DNA from: Ipomoea triloba | Taxonomy: Eukaryota > Streptophyta > Magnoliopsida > Solanales > Convolvulaceae | Direction: 5' to 3' | DNA: 64,000 bases | NCBI RefSeq assembly: GCF_003576645.1 | Contig: NC_044920.1 | Span: 15,878,985-15,942,984, forward strand | Translations under genes and position numbers: made by a program | Notes under the pieces: model-generated | Databases searched by the model: none | What the model was told of the DNA's origin: nothing | The model's input: the letters and a program-made list of their open reading frames with translations, nothing else | Shown: one piece after another, positions 45,401-56,397 of the stretch | Layout of the letters: the number at the start of each line of letters is the position of its first letter | Position numbering within the stretch: position 1 is the stretch's first letter

Positions 45401-46795
45401 CCCAGCCTTGTTCAGCAAGGCTCCAGAGATTAAGTTTCTACGGAGGGAAGGGACGTACAGCACATCACATAACATTAATTTCTTCCCAGAAAATAACATG
45501 AGTTCTATTTTGCCTTTACCACTTACCTCGGAAACGCTATAATTTCCCATGAAAACTTGTTCTCCTTCAGTAATAGGCTTGAACACTTTGAACATAGTTT
45601 TGTCGTTGCAAAAGATAGGCTTGAACACTTTGAACATAGTTTTGTCGTTGCAAAAGTGACGTGATGCCCCCGTGAACATAGTTTTGTCGTTGCAAAAGTG
45701 ACGTGATGCCCCCGTGTCCACCACCCACTCGTCTGGATGTCCAACCATGTTGGCCTCAGTTATCACGGCTGCAATCACCTCAGCATTCTCCGAGTCTTCT
45801 AATAGGTTCGCTTGACTCTTGGGCCCTCCGTTGCCTGCTTCGTTGCCTGATTTTTGATTGACCATCCCTTTGTGAAAATAGCACTGGGCTGCGCGGTGAC
45901 CTCTTTTCCCGCAAACAAAGCATTCCCCGCTTTTCCCTTTCTTCTGAATCTTGCCATTCTTAGGATGGTTATTGTTATTGTTATGGTTGGATTTGCCCTT
46001 TTTGTTATTGCTTTTATTATGGCTGCCAGATTTTGCCCTGTCAAAATTAACAGTTGTTTCTACTACATTAACTTTTACATTACCCGGAATCATGGCAGAC
46101 CGGAGCATGACGCGATTTTCCTCTTCGATATTCAAGCTGTTCACCAACTGTTGTAGAGTGACATTTTTCCTCTCAAGCTTCATTTTGTACTTGAAGTCGG
46201 ACCAAGACTCGGGTAATTTTTCAATTAAGGAATCAGAAAGAAAAGTGTCATTCACCTCAGACCCTTCAGACAGCATGTCAGCTACCAGGTTTTTATATTC
46301 ATGTACCTGTTCCACGATTGACCTGGAGTCGATTATTCTGAAATTCAGCCACCGACCGACTGCGTATTTCCTCCTGCCCGCATCATCACTCCCATATTTT
46401 TGATGCAATAAGTCCCAAATCATTTTGGCAGACTTATGTTTCGAAAATATGTCAAACAAGGCATTGGTCATTCGATGTAGTATTGCAGCTCTTGCAGTCT
46501 TGTTGTCCTTTTCGTATTTTGAGCGTGCTTCAGGGGATATTGAGATGGTATTGGTTGAAGGAGTTTTTGGTGCAGGAGTTTCGTCCTGGACAGCAACCTG
46601 CGTTGCGGGCTCTGCAGATCGCTCAGTAGTTGGTTCAGAAATTACATGGTATTTTGCAGGATCTTCGATGATCACGTAGTCCAGGTCTTGTGACTCAAGA
46701 AACATGCTCACTTTCATGGCCCATCGGCGGTAGTTCATCCCGCCAGTGAGGGGCTCAACAGCGTTCACATCGACTGCCTTGGTTGAGGATGCCAT
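42413..46795 (-). CDS. gag-pol: Element F gag-pol polyprotein
   Basis: Single open frame from ATG 46795 (MASSTKAV). Order: UBN2-type gag (about residues 10-240), a CCHC knuckle [14 protein letters not shown], protease [11 protein letters not shown], an integrase zinc finger (GRLGH...CETCAEAK) and core ([27 protein letters not shown]), RT ([22 protein letters not shown]) and RNase H ([30 protein letters not shown]). Five exact 42-bp tandem duplications add 14 residues each: two overlapping ones at the protease, one next to the RT YVDD, two in RNase H. They hit conserved motifs, so the protein as written is unlikely to work. They may be assembly errors. Confidence 0.85.
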   Translation of the reverse strand: MASSTKAVDVNAVEPLTGGMNYRRWAMKVSMFLESQDLDYVIIEDPAKYHVISEPTTERSAEPATQVAVQDETPAPKTPSTNTISISPEARSKYEKDNKTARAAILHRMTNALFDIFSKHKSAKMIWDLLHQKYGSDDAGRRKYAVGRWLNFRIIDSRSIVEQVHEYKNLVADMLSEGSEVNDTFLSDSLIEKLPESWSDFKYKMKLERKNVTLQQLVNSLNIEEENRVMLRSAMIPGNVKVNVVETTVNFDRAKSGSHNKSNNKKGKSNHNNNNNHPKNGKIQKKGKSGECFVCGKRGHRAAQCYFHKGMVNQKSGNEAGNGGPKSQANLLEDSENAEVIAAVITEANMVGHPDEWVVDTGASRHFCNDKTMFTGASRHFCNDKTMFKVFKPIFCNDKTMFKVFKPITEGEQVFMGNYSVSEVSGKGKIELMLFSGKKLMLCDVLYVPSLRRNLISGALLNKAGIKLVFESNRLVMTLCGQYLGKGYLRGGLFVLDVSVSRNPPAVEGPPLTIYDFVPNWHGPDNNNNNASSSAYITVSVNVWHGRLGHVGLNCMSRLKSMNLLPNLSSESYAQCETCAEAKYARKSFSSIKHHTSTMLELIHSDLADFKSTESRGGKRYYISFIDDFTRFTKIYLLRTKDEAEQKFVVFKSEVENQLDKKIKRLRSDRGGEYETNSLKRLCESSGIIHEVTAPYTPQQNGIAERKNRTLKEMISAMLISAGAPDSLWGEAVLTANFILNRVPHKGFDKTPYELWKGHAPNLKYFKVWGCLAKMGLPSFKRPNLGPKTLDAIFVGYAENSAAYRFMCLENRAIYESRDAIFFEHIFPLKNTYNVHNENILRDETVIPPMSSFADESDEPRRSKRSRIEKNFGLDFITFLTELKDINELGDQFICQLVLEEEPKTFEDAMRSVDSTLWKEAIQSELDSIQSNHTWELVDLPKGCKPIGCKWIFKRKLRPDGSIERFKARLVAKGYTQRFGEDYFYTYSPITKISTIRVSFALASLHRLIVHQMDVKTAFLNGDLEEEIYMEQPHGCATPGQERKVCRVKKSLYGLKQAPKQWYEKFHKTLIGLGYTTNRSDGCLYTKEVESNTVIICLYVDDMLIFSSHIEAINDDMLIFSSHIEAINETKRILCTKFDMKDLGEADVILGVKVHKTNKGYLLSQSHYTEKLLKKFDSFDVTPAKTPYDPSVKLSKYMGNSVSQEEYAKIIGSLMFLMNYTRPDIAFAVNKLSRFTHNPSGSHWNALNRVLRYLRGTIDLGLDYTDFPAMMEGYCDANWVNDSEDVCSTSGYVFTMCGAAISWKSTKQSCIATAISWKSTKQSCIARSTMEAEFIALDLASQEAEWLRNPLDLASQEAEWLRNQLADVSLWGNPTPTVPIHCDSQTAICVAKNSVYNGKRRHIRVRHESVRQLILNGVITMEFVKSERNTADPLTKGLNRKAILETSREMGLKTHEVRNS
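42706..42900. repeat. Two exact 42-bp tandem duplications in element F RNase H
   Basis: Units 42706-42747/42748-42789 and 42817-42858/42859-42900. Each is repeated perfectly and adds 14 codons. Confidence 0.9.
43410..43493. repeat. Exact 42-bp tandem duplication at the RT active site of F
   Basis: Unit 43410-43451 is repeated at 43452-43493. It doubles [14 protein letters not shown], so the catalytic Asp pair appears twice. Confidence 0.9.
45573..45716. repeat. Two overlapping 42-bp tandem duplications at the protease of F
   Basis: Units 45573-45614/45615-45656 and 45633-45674/45675-45716. The doubled bases encode the stretch just after the protease DTGA motif. Confidence 0.9.
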
Positions 46796-46821
46796 TGTTA
46801 CGAACAATAAATGCTTTTAAT

Positions 46822-47358
46822 TGTTGTATTTTTTATTTTGAAATACTGGTAATGGTAACAATGTCGCAAGCTTGGCTATTACTGTAGGCTGGACTATAAA
46901 GAAGTGTAAGGAATAAGAATATGGTAATTTATCGACCAGGGAATCGAATGCTCTCGGACGGCAAACACAGAACCTAGCACGTACTACTCAGACTAGTACG
47001 AATCATTCATTGCTCAGAGTATTACGAAGGAGGAAGAAGGTTGGTAATTGTATATATTCAATGTGCATGCAAGGGCTGATTATATACTGATTAATACAAC
47101 CACCCTTTGTATGCCAGCCACAAAACGTGCATGAAGGAGCACAAATCGTGCGGAAGAATAGCAGCTGGAGTGCAGAGAGATGGACACGTACTGGTAAGAA
47201 TAGCAGCTGGAGTGCAGAGAGATGGACACGTACTGGTTTGTTTGAATGGATGTGCAGACAAGGTAAAAGGTGGCCCACAAAATTAGGGAATGAAAAATAA
47301 ATGCAGTCCAAAATTGGCACACCACCTAATGCCTTTCATGTTTAAATGTTTTCCAACA
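46822..47358 (-). repeat. Element F right (5') LTR
   Basis: 537 bp. Contains an exact 42-bp tandem duplication (47154-47195/47196-47237) absent from the left LTR, where the sequence occurs once (about 41848-41889). Confidence 0.87.
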
Positions 47359-48013
47359 CCGACCTCTTCTTCCTCCTTCGACGGTGACTGACGCCTCCCC
47401 TGTTCTCCGGCGACGAACGATAGGTCAGCGTAGGGAGGTTGTGCGGTGCGAGGCAGCGGCATGGTTCGGCGGTGTGCCCTTCACCGTTCGGCAAAACAAC
47501 TGCGACCAAACTTCGGAGGCGACGGTGGCGGATTTGGTTACTCCTTCGACAAGAGCAATGCAACAATGGTGGGCTTCCTCCCGAGGCGGTGCTCGGCAAC
47601 TCCGTTCTGATGGCAAACGGTAGCTGACTGACGTGAGGCAGCAGTGGCATGCGACTGTAATGATAGTTGGTGGTGGTGGCTGGGAGTTGATATGAAGGGT
47701 GTTGGTTGGGTGGTCGCACAACTTAACACGAAGAGATGTAGTGGTTCAGTGGTATAGCATTGGTGCTTTGAGTTGAAGGGCATGAGTTCGAATCCTGGCT
47801 AGGATTAGTATGTTTATTTTTAAGGTAACTCCCTCCTTTAAGGTTTAAATTATGGCATTAATATGTAAGCAAGGATTAGTGGTTATATTATTGGGTTATT
47901 AGTAGTTAGTGGTCCTAATGCTTAATATTATAGTTTAAGTAGTAATCCCTATTAATGTTTAATGAGGATTATGGTTTGACTAGCCTTTGAGCGTCGACTA
48001 TGGGTCGATTAGG

Positions 48014-48225
48014 AATATTAACATTATTGTTATAGAAGACATAGTGATGGGTCGATTGTTAATATTAACATTATTGTTATAGAAGACATAGTGATGGTGT
48101 TAATATTAACATTATTGTTATAGAAGACATAGTGATGGTGTTAAATATTAACATTATTGTTATAGAAGACATAGTGATGGTGTTAATATTAACATTATTG
48201 TTATAGAAGACATAGTGATGGTGTT
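48014..48225. repeat. Short satellite in solo LTR E
   Basis: Five starts of AATATTAACATTATTG at 48014, 48061, 48102, 48144 and 48185, i.e. periods of 47, 41, 42 and 41 bp, each ending GAAGACATAGTGATGG. Periods near 42 may relate to the exact 42-bp duplications elsewhere. Confidence 0.85.
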
Positions 48226-49080
48226 AGATTATATTAATCTTCAGGTTCATGATTATGGACCTAGCTTATGAGCTGATGTTTAGAGAGGTGTTTGCTTTGG
48301 ATTAATACGCTTCAAGAGGTAACCATCATGTCCACTAAAATCTATTTTACCCTCTTGATCTATGAATATTATTTGGTGTATTGGAATCCTGTGAAATTCT
48401 TTGCTACTTAGCCTATGTTTTGTTGTCTGTGAGTTATCTGGATGGATTTATGAACTTGTGTTCTTGATCCTTTGCATCTTGATGTTTATGAACATTTGTT
48501 GGTATGAATTCCATGTTTATTTGGCTTCTGGGAGATGTAATGTGGACAATCTGATCTTATTTTTGTATCCTGGAATGAACATTTGTATTCTGATCTGAGT
48601 TTGGGAGTGGTGCGTTGGGTTTGCTCTTGCGATGCACCCTAGCGGTACAATGTGTCCCGCTAGAGTATTCCGCAAGGGTGTGGCGGTAGAGGTTGGCGGG
48701 GGAAGGTCTTCCGTCAAAGGGGTCCGTGTGCTTCTTGAGGAGGAGGGTGGCGGAGGGGCCAGTTCCGCCACTCTGTTCCGCCAGGTCATTTTGGATTCTA
48801 GGTCCAGTGACTGTTTTGTGATCTGTTGTCTCGTTGTTTCACCTTTGGTTTTGGATTTTTGTTGGAGTATTCTGTTGGGTATTTTACCATGTTTTGGAGT
48901 ATTTATTCACATCTCTTGGTTCATTATATGAGTCTATTGGTTGGTTGAATTTTTGATTGTATTCTCTAGGAGTTTGTTGTGTTCATAATTTTGTTCTTGG
49001 GATGAGTTTGAGGTTGGATATGGAGTGGTGGATCTTTGAGTATCTCTTGGGCTGTTTGAGGATGAACTAACTATGGAACT

Positions 49081-49240
49081 AACTGTGGGCTTCAGCCTCT
49101 GTGATTGGACTTCAGTCCCTGTGATTGGGTTTTTACCCCTGTGATTGGACTTTCGTCCCTGTGATTGGGCTTTTGCCCCTGTGATTGGGCTTCGGCCTCT
49201 GTGATTGGACTCTCGTCCCTGTGATTGGGTTTTTACCCCT
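49081..49240. repeat. Eight 20-bp tandem units, each a four-pair hairpin with covariation
   Basis: Seven units of exactly 20 bp begin GTGATTGG at 49101, 49121, 49141, 49161, 49181, 49201 and 49221, after one degenerate unit at 49081. Inside each, four bases pair across a four-base loop: GGAC/GTCC, GGGT/ACCC, GGGC/GCCC or GGGC/GCCT. The two variable pairs change together, while the surrounding GTGATT and CT stay fixed. Loops are TTCA, TTTT, TTTC, TTCG or TCTC. Confidence 0.75.
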
Positions 49241-50023
49241 GTGTACCTAACTTCTAACTTTCGGGCTTGGTGTTTGATATGGAGAATTGGTACTTGGGTT
49301 GGAAGTTAAGGTTTTGGTGTTTATCCTTGGGTTGAGGTCTGTTTGGTTCTTTGTTGACTCTTGAGTTGTATTGTATCTTGTTGATTATTGGTTATTCTTG
49401 TATATATTCTAGTTTGGTTGTTCCTTATGAGTATTCGGTTGAGTCTGTGATTCAGTTGGATATTGGAATTGTTGAGAAGTCCTTGGTTTATATATTCATT
49501 CAGCGTATTGTTGTTGAGTATCCTTTTTAAATATTGAACAGTTCGTTGGTGTGTATATTCTATATGGGTGTGTAAACCTATTTACAAACTTATATATATC
49601 TATACTTCCTTGCGGGTGTGAATGGTGGTTGCTTAGCAGTCTTTTGCTAATGGTTTCTTGTATGTTTTCCAGGTATGCAATAAGTCTAAGCGTGAGCGCG
49701 ATAGAGATATATCCGTATGAGCCGGCTTAGACTAGTTTGTTATGTTTTTAGACTTACGTTTTGGGCCTGTGCGCCAATATGAGATTCTATATACTCTTGT
49801 TTTAGATCTTGGATGTTTTGGAATATGTTTGAGGATTTATATACTATTTGGTTTCAGTTTTTGGTTAGCCTATGCATCTAGGCCGTGTTTTCTCACCTAG
49901 ATGTGGCATGATACCCCTTAGGTTCTAATTCGCTTCCGCTATGTTATGTTTTATGGTTGAGATGGGCAGCTTTTGTGTTAAGTTTAGCTATCTCAGCTTG
50001 TGAAAAGTTGGGGTGTCACAATT

Positions 50024-50248
50024 TTCTTCAAAGTGATCCCCTCCACAAAAAGAACACCATTGATGTTTTGATGTGAATGCTTCAGAGGAGCCTTCATAGA
50101 AATGGTCTTGGCTTGAGTTGGCATAATTTGAGAAATGTTCTTGTTGTTCCATTCCTCCATAGTCTTGGTACCTATTCCAACTCGTCTCATAATCATAGGA
50201 AGAAGAGTAAAATGATGGCAAAGCTCCTTGAAATTCATATCCATCCAT
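50024..50248 (-). pseudogene. Element D gag-like protein, N-terminal part
   Basis: Starts ATG at 50248 (MDGYEFQG), about 95 bp inside the primer site. It is Tyr/Ser/Gln-rich, then carries the first knuckle, CSFCGGDHFEENC, exactly where solo LTR E is inserted. Continues in phase at 40768. Confidence 0.6.
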
Positions 50249-50342
50249 AAAAAAAAATTGTTAACAAAAACAAAAACAAACAAAAGAATAATGGAGTAGA
50301 CTCCTAGAAAAAATTTTCACTAATATCAATACAAAACACCGC

Positions 50343-50361
50343 TTCCCCGGCAACGGCGCCA
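50343..50361 (-). other. tRNA-Asp-type primer-binding site of element D
   Basis: The minus strand reads TGGCGCCGTTGCCGGGGAA, three bases from the right LTR. It confirms that D runs on the minus strand and is related to Athila. Confidence 0.85.
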
Positions 50362-50364
50362 ATT

Positions 50365-51097
50365 TGGTCGTATCCCTTTTTTAGGTACAAGCAAATACCC
50401 GGAGTATTCCGGGGTTATCGATCCACAGGGAAGCGGGGTATCAAGCACTAGTTACTAATTAATTCACGAGAAGCTATTCCTACGTTAATAATGGGTATTT
50501 ATCTATAATTATGAAAACAAAATAAACGAAGCAAGGCAAACAGACTTTTATATAAATGATGCTTTTATAGTGGGTGGAGAATGAGGGGTAAAACAGACAT
50601 TTCATAGCAGCAAAAATTTCAGATCTGCGATTTCTCGACGCGTCGAAACATTACAGAATTAAAATGTTGGCATTTTGCCAACTCTCGACGCGTTGAGAAT
50701 CTGCCTGCAACACAGCTTCGACTTGCAGCCTAATTTTGACCCTTTTCCCTTTCAAATCACACTTTGATGTCTTCATAAGAGTTGTAGCCCATGAAGTGTT
50801 CTTTCCAACAGTTCAAGAATCACCTCATTTGGATATTCCTAGGCGGAGATATGATCCTATTACCGAGGTGTCACCATGGTAGCGGGGATTACAACTCTTT
50901 GGCTCCTTTGGATTGGCTTTTGCTCCCAAATGGTTCTAATGCACTTCTAAACACATCGAAAACATCTAAACCAAGCATTATACCATTTTAAATATGAAAA
51001 CAAGGAAAAAAGCGTTGGACGCAACATTTTATCACACAATTAACTATAAACCCGATATAAAAACACAAGTAAAATAGGTACAAATGAGAGTGTATCA
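50365..51097 (-). repeat. Right (5') LTR of family D, internally deleted
   Basis: 733 bp, TGGTCGTA to GTATCA. It matches the left D LTR but lacks one internal block (about 971-1703 of the left LTR), jumping from TTTTATATA to AATGATGCTTTTATA. GACGCGTC repeats are kept. The five flanking bases at 51098 (ACCTC) do not match those left of 778 (CAATT), so the two LTRs may not come from one insertion event. Confidence 0.75.
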
Positions 51098-51972
51098 ACC
51101 TCCCGGGGGTCCATTACCTCATCGAGACGCGTTGCGGCGTTGGTGATCAAGATAGACATCAACGATACCATAGTACATCGCATACTAGTCGAAATTGGGA
51201 TCTCAGTCAACGTGTTGTACTACGATGCCTTCACGTAATTGGGGCTACATAGGAGTTAGCTCAAAGAGGTACGAACCCCACTTTTTGGATTTATAGGGGA
51301 CTCAATAGAGACCGAGAGATTCGTGATCTTGTAAGTAGAGATAGGCACGAGTCCCAACGTCTACAAGCTGGACATGGACTTCTTCGTGGTAAGACTCACA
51401 TGTGCACATAACATCATACTTGGGAGGCTGGCTTTGGAGGACCTAAAGGCAATATTATCCATGGGGCACTTATGCATGAAGTTTCCCACTCTGAATGTGA
51501 TAGGGGTTGCGAGAGGGGACTAGAGAGCAACTCGTAGTTGCTATATCAAAGCTTGTAAGAAGATTGGTCAGAAAGATTTACAGGTCCACACCATTGCAAA
51601 AAGAGTTTTGAAGGAGGAAGAGGCATGGCCTCGCGCTGAGCTTGCATCTGAAACTGAAGACGTGGTGATCGGTCTCGTGCGGTCGGATCGAGCGGTAAAA
51701 ATCGACACCGGTTTAGCACCAAAACTAAAGGCCTAGATAGTAGAAGTCACCCGTCGTTTTAAAGAAGTGTTCGCATGGGGACCAGACGACATGCCAGGTA
51801 TTGATAGAAGCATCATAACTCATAAGTTAGCTGTGGATCCCACCAGGAAACCAGTGCAGCACAGGAAAAGATACATATCGACAGAGTAAAGGGAATTTGT
51901 GAAGAAGAAGGTGACCGCGTTGTTGCCGGCTGGGCATGTTAAAGAAATCTATTACCCACAATTGTTGAGCAA
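51098..51972 (+). pseudogene. Decayed Tat-like Ty3 pol: protease to start of RT
   Basis: Translated in one main frame with many stops. It shows a degraded protease (LVEIGISVNVLYYDAF, where Asp of the active site is now Glu), the linker VFAWGPDDMPGID, ITHKLAVDPTRKPV, and the beginning of RT (FVKKKVTALLPAGHVKEIYYPQ). These blocks are typical of the Tat/Retand branch. Element C cuts it at 51972. It is the oldest recognisable layer in the window. Confidence 0.75.
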
Positions 51973-53277
51973 TGACATTGCGGTTTTGCGTAGGGTTGAG
52001 ATGTCAAAAGATATTTGTGTGTTAAAACGAAAAGTCAATGACTCCCCGAGTGTTGGTCTCGAAGGAAGGACGTGGAGGTGTATCAAATGTTCAGGCGTTT
52101 ACTTGATTGAGTCATGCAAGGGTGGTGATGGTGAATTGTGAGAGAAGGTAGTTCATAAAGTTGGGTTTGTATGAGAAAAGAGTAAAGTAAAAGGGATTCG
52201 AAATTATGTAAAGAGGTACGGATTGGATAGTGTTCATCTATGTTTCGTCTTGGTGTGTCTAAGGTAATGGATAATCAAGACAAAGATGTTGTCTATTCAA
52301 GAGTGTGTGTTCTTAGTCCTTTTCCACCTTTGTGTACTAAGGCTTCTTGGACTTAGGAATGCCTCAAGCATCCAAAGTTCTAAGAGAAATTTTATCAAAC
52401 ACTTAAGCTACACACTATCCTACTATTCTTAAGGATATATGATTGTTTCAAAGCTTCAAATCCTAACTCTAATCAAGGACATGAAAGAGTCAAGAGCTCA
52501 ATCTCTCATCTAGATTGGCCAAATCCAAACAAGATCTCATCAAAACAACAATTAATAGACAAGAATAGATAACCCAACAATCTAAGCATTTAGATCCAAG
52601 AATAGATATAAGATCATCACAGTAGCAACATATCTTCACACAATCCAAATCCCTAGATTAAAATAGCTATTCATGATATGAAATTCAAGACAAAAGCTAA
52701 TTCAATCCAACAAACAAAATAGTAAATAGATTAGAAATGTAACAGAAATCACCTAGAGTGAAGTGCTCCTTCAATCCAAGCTTGTTGTTTTCTACAATGG
52801 AAATTATCTAGACTACTCCTAAAATTATCTAAAGTAAATACCAAAGTTGGGAAAGAAAAATGGAAAAGCTCTCTAAAATTGTCGAATCCCCCTCTGAAAA
52901 TCTATCAAGGGGGTTTAAATAGTCTCCGAAAAGTAACCCTAGGGAATTTTGCGCATTGCAGTCTCCACGCCACTCCACACGCGTGTGATCGTGCGTGGGA
53001 GGCTACTGGATTGTGGCCACGCGCACTCACACGCGTGTGGCAATCTTCTTGGGTCCTCCGGGGCTTCGATCTTGCCTGGTTTGTTCCTTAAGGTCAGTTT
53101 TCGCTCCTATTGGCTCCCTGGACTCCTGTATCACCTTATTTAAGCTAAAAGTAGCTTTGCGTGTTGGTTAGTGAATTTAGAGCATATTTGATCATAATTC
53201 ATCATGTAAGGTTGCTAAAAGCGTGATAAAACACCCTAATATGTACTTGATTTTATAGGTATCTTGGAGGCTTATCA
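51973..53277 (-). repeat. Element C left (3') LTR
   Basis: 1305 bp from TGACATTG to TTATCA (plus strand). Minus-strand TATTTAAA at 52914-52921, with palindromes at 52965-52998 and 53015-53040 upstream of it. Next to it lies the purine tract AAGTGTGGAAACT (minus). A 26-bp imperfect repeat ACAATCTACTATTGTGG occurs just inside at about 53319-53360. Confidence 0.85.
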
Positions 53278-53574
53278 AGTTTCCACACTTTGCTTCTTGC
53301 TTGTCATCAAGCAAGACAATCTACTATTGTGGGTGTCTAAGACAATCTACTATTGTGGCTTATCAAGGTACCTTCTCATGCAACACAAAGCTCTTAGCAA
53401 ATCAAAATTGTGGGTGTCTAAGACTATTGGAATGGGAGAAATCTTTTCTGTTATCTACAAAGGATTTTGGTCAGATGTCATCAACTCAAGAAATATCTTT
53501 GGGAAATAAAAACCTTTCATAGATAAACAAATAAAACAAAGGATCGCACTTCTCACATCATTCGCAAGCATGCA

Positions 53575-54215
53575 TTTCCAAAGTTTGGTTCACCTTCTAT
53601 TTAATTAGGGCCTCTAGCCGATCTCACTAGTGGGAACGATGTGCACTAGTTAATCAACTTTTCCAACCTTAGACACCAAAGCCCAACGTTAATATAAATG
53701 AGGGTATGGGCATGGAACACTCACCGCTTTTGGCTTAGCGCGGTCCCTCTTTTCTTCTCACTTCCTAGGATAACGTCATCGAGCCACCCGACTTCACGTG
53801 GAGCTCCATGTTTTTTCGAAGATAGTGCAATGGGTACCTGAATCCTAACGAAGCGGCGCACCTCATCTCTTATTTTCTCAACTCTTGGGTTCTTTTTATG
53901 TGAACAACCGACTCCAGATAAAGCCTTTTGCTTACCGAAGACTATGGTTGAACACAACCCAACGAATTGGCTTCCCTCAATTTTAATCTTGGTGATTGGC
54001 CTTTTGCCTTTTCAACTTTCTCCATATCAACCCCTCATGCCTTTTTTGATTTGTGATTAAGGGATTTTTCCCTCTTTAAGCTTACCAGTAGGCTCATCTT
54101 TTGTCCCATGCCCTACCAAAATTAGTTCAATTCCGGGCCTCGCTAAATTTTCAACTTTCTCAAATTAAAAAGTGCACACTCCCACTTCGAGAGATCCTTG
54201 ACTAAGGTCCTACGT
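53575..54215 (-). other. Conserved noncoding region near the 3' end of element C
   Basis: Counterpart of 26080-26700 in element A; the blocks CTAGTGGGAACGATG, CCTAGGATAACGTCATCG, CATGTTTTTTCGAAG and GATCCTTGACTAAGGTCC are kept. No reading frame is shared. From 54216 to 55106 the sequence is AT-rich without genes, with purine-rich AAGTAAAGTAAAGG repeats at about 54900-54985. Confidence 0.5.
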
Positions 54216-55106
54216 AAATAAGAGGTAAACATCATGCAAGCAGGCAAGAATATAAACTTATTTGGCTTTAAACACTCTCATGGGTGCGAAAAGTAACTTC
54301 CTCGAAGATATTTCAAGAGTACAAATTTTTGGGCATCTAGTCAAAATTCTCTCTAGATAACACAAGAAATAACTCTCTTTTTCACATTGCAAATACACCC
54401 GTTTATCATCCCCAAGAGCTCGATGTTTCCATACGGTATAGGATAAAGGAACAAAATAGGGATTCTAAGGTTTTGACAAATAAAAGATCCATTTCCACAC
54501 TTTAGAAATTGCTTTGGGATATAGGGTATACGCTAACTATCCTATATAACATGGTAAGCTCAAACATAACGTATACACAAAGCTATATAAACAAATTTTC
54601 CACATTTCAAAGATAAAAAATCGGGCTTCAAAATAGAAAAGGGATAAGAGGATAAACCAAGTATGCATCCCTCTTTCCACACTTTAGCTTCCATCATAGG
54701 TATGCCTCCGTGATCGATGCTCTATAAGAAATGGAGACATAATATACAAAAAGGGTTTCGGAAGAGCTATTCAATTATTATAACTTGATAGAAATAAAAG
54801 CAATAAGTAATAATAAAACATAAACATAGATAATTAAAGATGTAAATATATAAAATAAAGCAAAAATTATTCAAATAGACTAGCAAGTATTTAAATGCGG
54901 GAAAAGTAAAGTAGTTTAAATGTAAAAAGCATAAAACATAAAGAAAAAATAAAGTAAAGGAAAGTAAAGTAAAGGAAATAAAGGCGGAATCCCACGCGTA
55001 GGGATCCTAATGTTTGAGTGGGACAAGCCACCAATCGGTAACCAACATTGTTCAGACTTCACTGTCACAAATCAATTGTTAGGATTGAGAGTGGATGATG
55101 AAGGCA

Positions 55107-56396
55107 TCACTGATCGTCAAAGGATGAAGGACGGGACTGTCTATCAAATTGAGCCTGAAGCTCTTGAATCCTTCTTTCATTTTCCTCCACTGCTCTTCGC
55201 ATACGAAGAAGCTCCTCACTGTGGACGTCCTGCCTTGCAGATATGGATGTGAACTGCCCTTCCTGCCATGTATGCTGCTCGCGCCAATAATTCATCTGCT
55301 CATCATGGAGCTGCCTATGGAAAGCTTTAGATGCTGCCAAATCCATCAAAGTAGAGCCCTCATGCTGTGCACTAGGCTCGCCCTGCTCCTGCGCTACGGC
55401 GTTGTCATTTCATTCATCATTCTCTTCATCTTCCTCCTCAGTGTCATCATAAACTTCCAAATCAGGGGCATCATCCCCTCCCAACTTCAGATACATAGCA
55501 AAGAACTCACCAACAGAGAAAGCAATCATGGGACCTTCATCTTTTTCTTCCAAAAGAATGTTTCCAAGCCCCAAACCTTGGCACAATCGCGTGACAAAAG
55601 GTCCTATGAAAATAGTTTGAACCTTCTTCTTTAGTTGGGTTTGAAGCCATTTTCTTGCTTGAACAGCCATGTTGATGCTGACTTTGTTCTCCATGCACCA
55701 CATGTAAAATAGATCCTACTTGTAGACTTTGTTTTGGTTGGTGGTCCTACCAGAGAGATTAACTGCAAAGGCCAATCTGATGGCCTTCAAAGCGTTTCTA
55801 GTGATGAGATTTGCGTTTAAGTTGGAGGAATTGTAAGCGGCATTGTTGGTTATACTCTTCCAGTACTGAATAGCTACAACCTCTGAATCGAAGTCATCCT
55901 TAAAATCCCTGAAATATGGTAATGATATTTCTGCGGCATTGTGAAATCCAAGAGCTATACCCAAAGTGTTGACCAATAAGCTGTAGTGGTTGCCAAACAA
56001 CCGGAACGAAATTGACTCCCTCGCATTATTGACTTTCTTTCTGATGTCAAGTGTGGCCAAAAATTCATAAGTCACTGGCGCATATGTTGGGCATCGCCAT
56101 TCGAATAAACGGCGAAGTTGAGGGTATCCTATCAATCTATTCACTTCATTTAAGCAACCAAACTCTGTCAGAACATTATCGTCAAAGAAACGGCTGACAC
56201 ATAACTGCTTGCTTTTATAATCATCCACAAGAGCGCGCTGAGGAAGAGTCAAGTACCTAAGAGATCTTGAACCTCGCTCCTGAGGAGCTTGTGGAACTGC
56301 TGGAACGTTTCTTGTAGCTTGGGGTCGTGCTCTTGACCTACTAGATTCACCATGATCATGTTTGGATATCTTAGCCATTTCTTTAGATCGTCCCAT
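55107..56396 (-). pseudogene. Athila env-like ORF of element C, two stops
   Basis: About 429 codons in one phase, with stops at 55716-55718 and 55410-55412. An N-terminal basic/Ser-rich segment is followed by a conserved domain (YGQ..RFFDD region, RLFGNHYSLLVNTLGIALGF) and FIGPFVTRLC, then an acidic tail and a coiled coil (about residues 350-425). It aligns with the ORF of element A. Related to the Athila ORF-1 / env-like family; no clear membrane segment. Its ATG lies one base after a strong splice acceptor. Confidence 0.6.
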
Positions 56397-56397
56397 C

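Larger units (their letters stand above)
41483..47358 (-). mobile_element. Ty1/copia element F, nearly intact, nested in E
   Basis: LTRs of 532 and 537 bp start TGTTG and end AACA on the plus strand. The near target duplication is CCGGC/CCGAC. A minus-strand purine tract TTTGGGGGAT (42015-42024) lies beside the 3' LTR. One long gag-pol ORF is open. Domain sequences look closest to the Tork-type copia elements, with modest confidence. Only 26 bp separates the 5' LTR from the gag ATG, and I see no TGGTATCAGAG site there. Confidence 0.85.
40769..50018. mobile_element. Solo LTR E (large Ty3-type), interrupted by copia element F
   Basis: The ends TGTGTAACACCCCG and GGGGTGTCA carry short inverted repeats, with target duplication CAATT (40764-40768 and 50019-50023). 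An alternative reading two bases to the right (40771-50020) gives ends TGTAACACCCC/GGGGTGTCACA and ATTTG/ATTTT. Without F the body is about 3.37 kb (40769-41482 plus 47359-50018). No primer site, second LTR or coding domain is present, so I call it a solo LTR similar in size to B's LTR. Strand is not certain. It contains a hairpin minisatellite and a 41-47-bp satellite. Confidence 0.65.

Noticed and set aside
47384..47783. Cluster of overlapping short ORFs on both strands
   Set aside because: GC-rich part of solo LTR E; frames open on both strands at once, a compositional effect.
49081..49260. CRISPR-like short repeat array
   Set aside because: Units are direct tandem 20-mers without spacers, inside an LTR of a plant genome.
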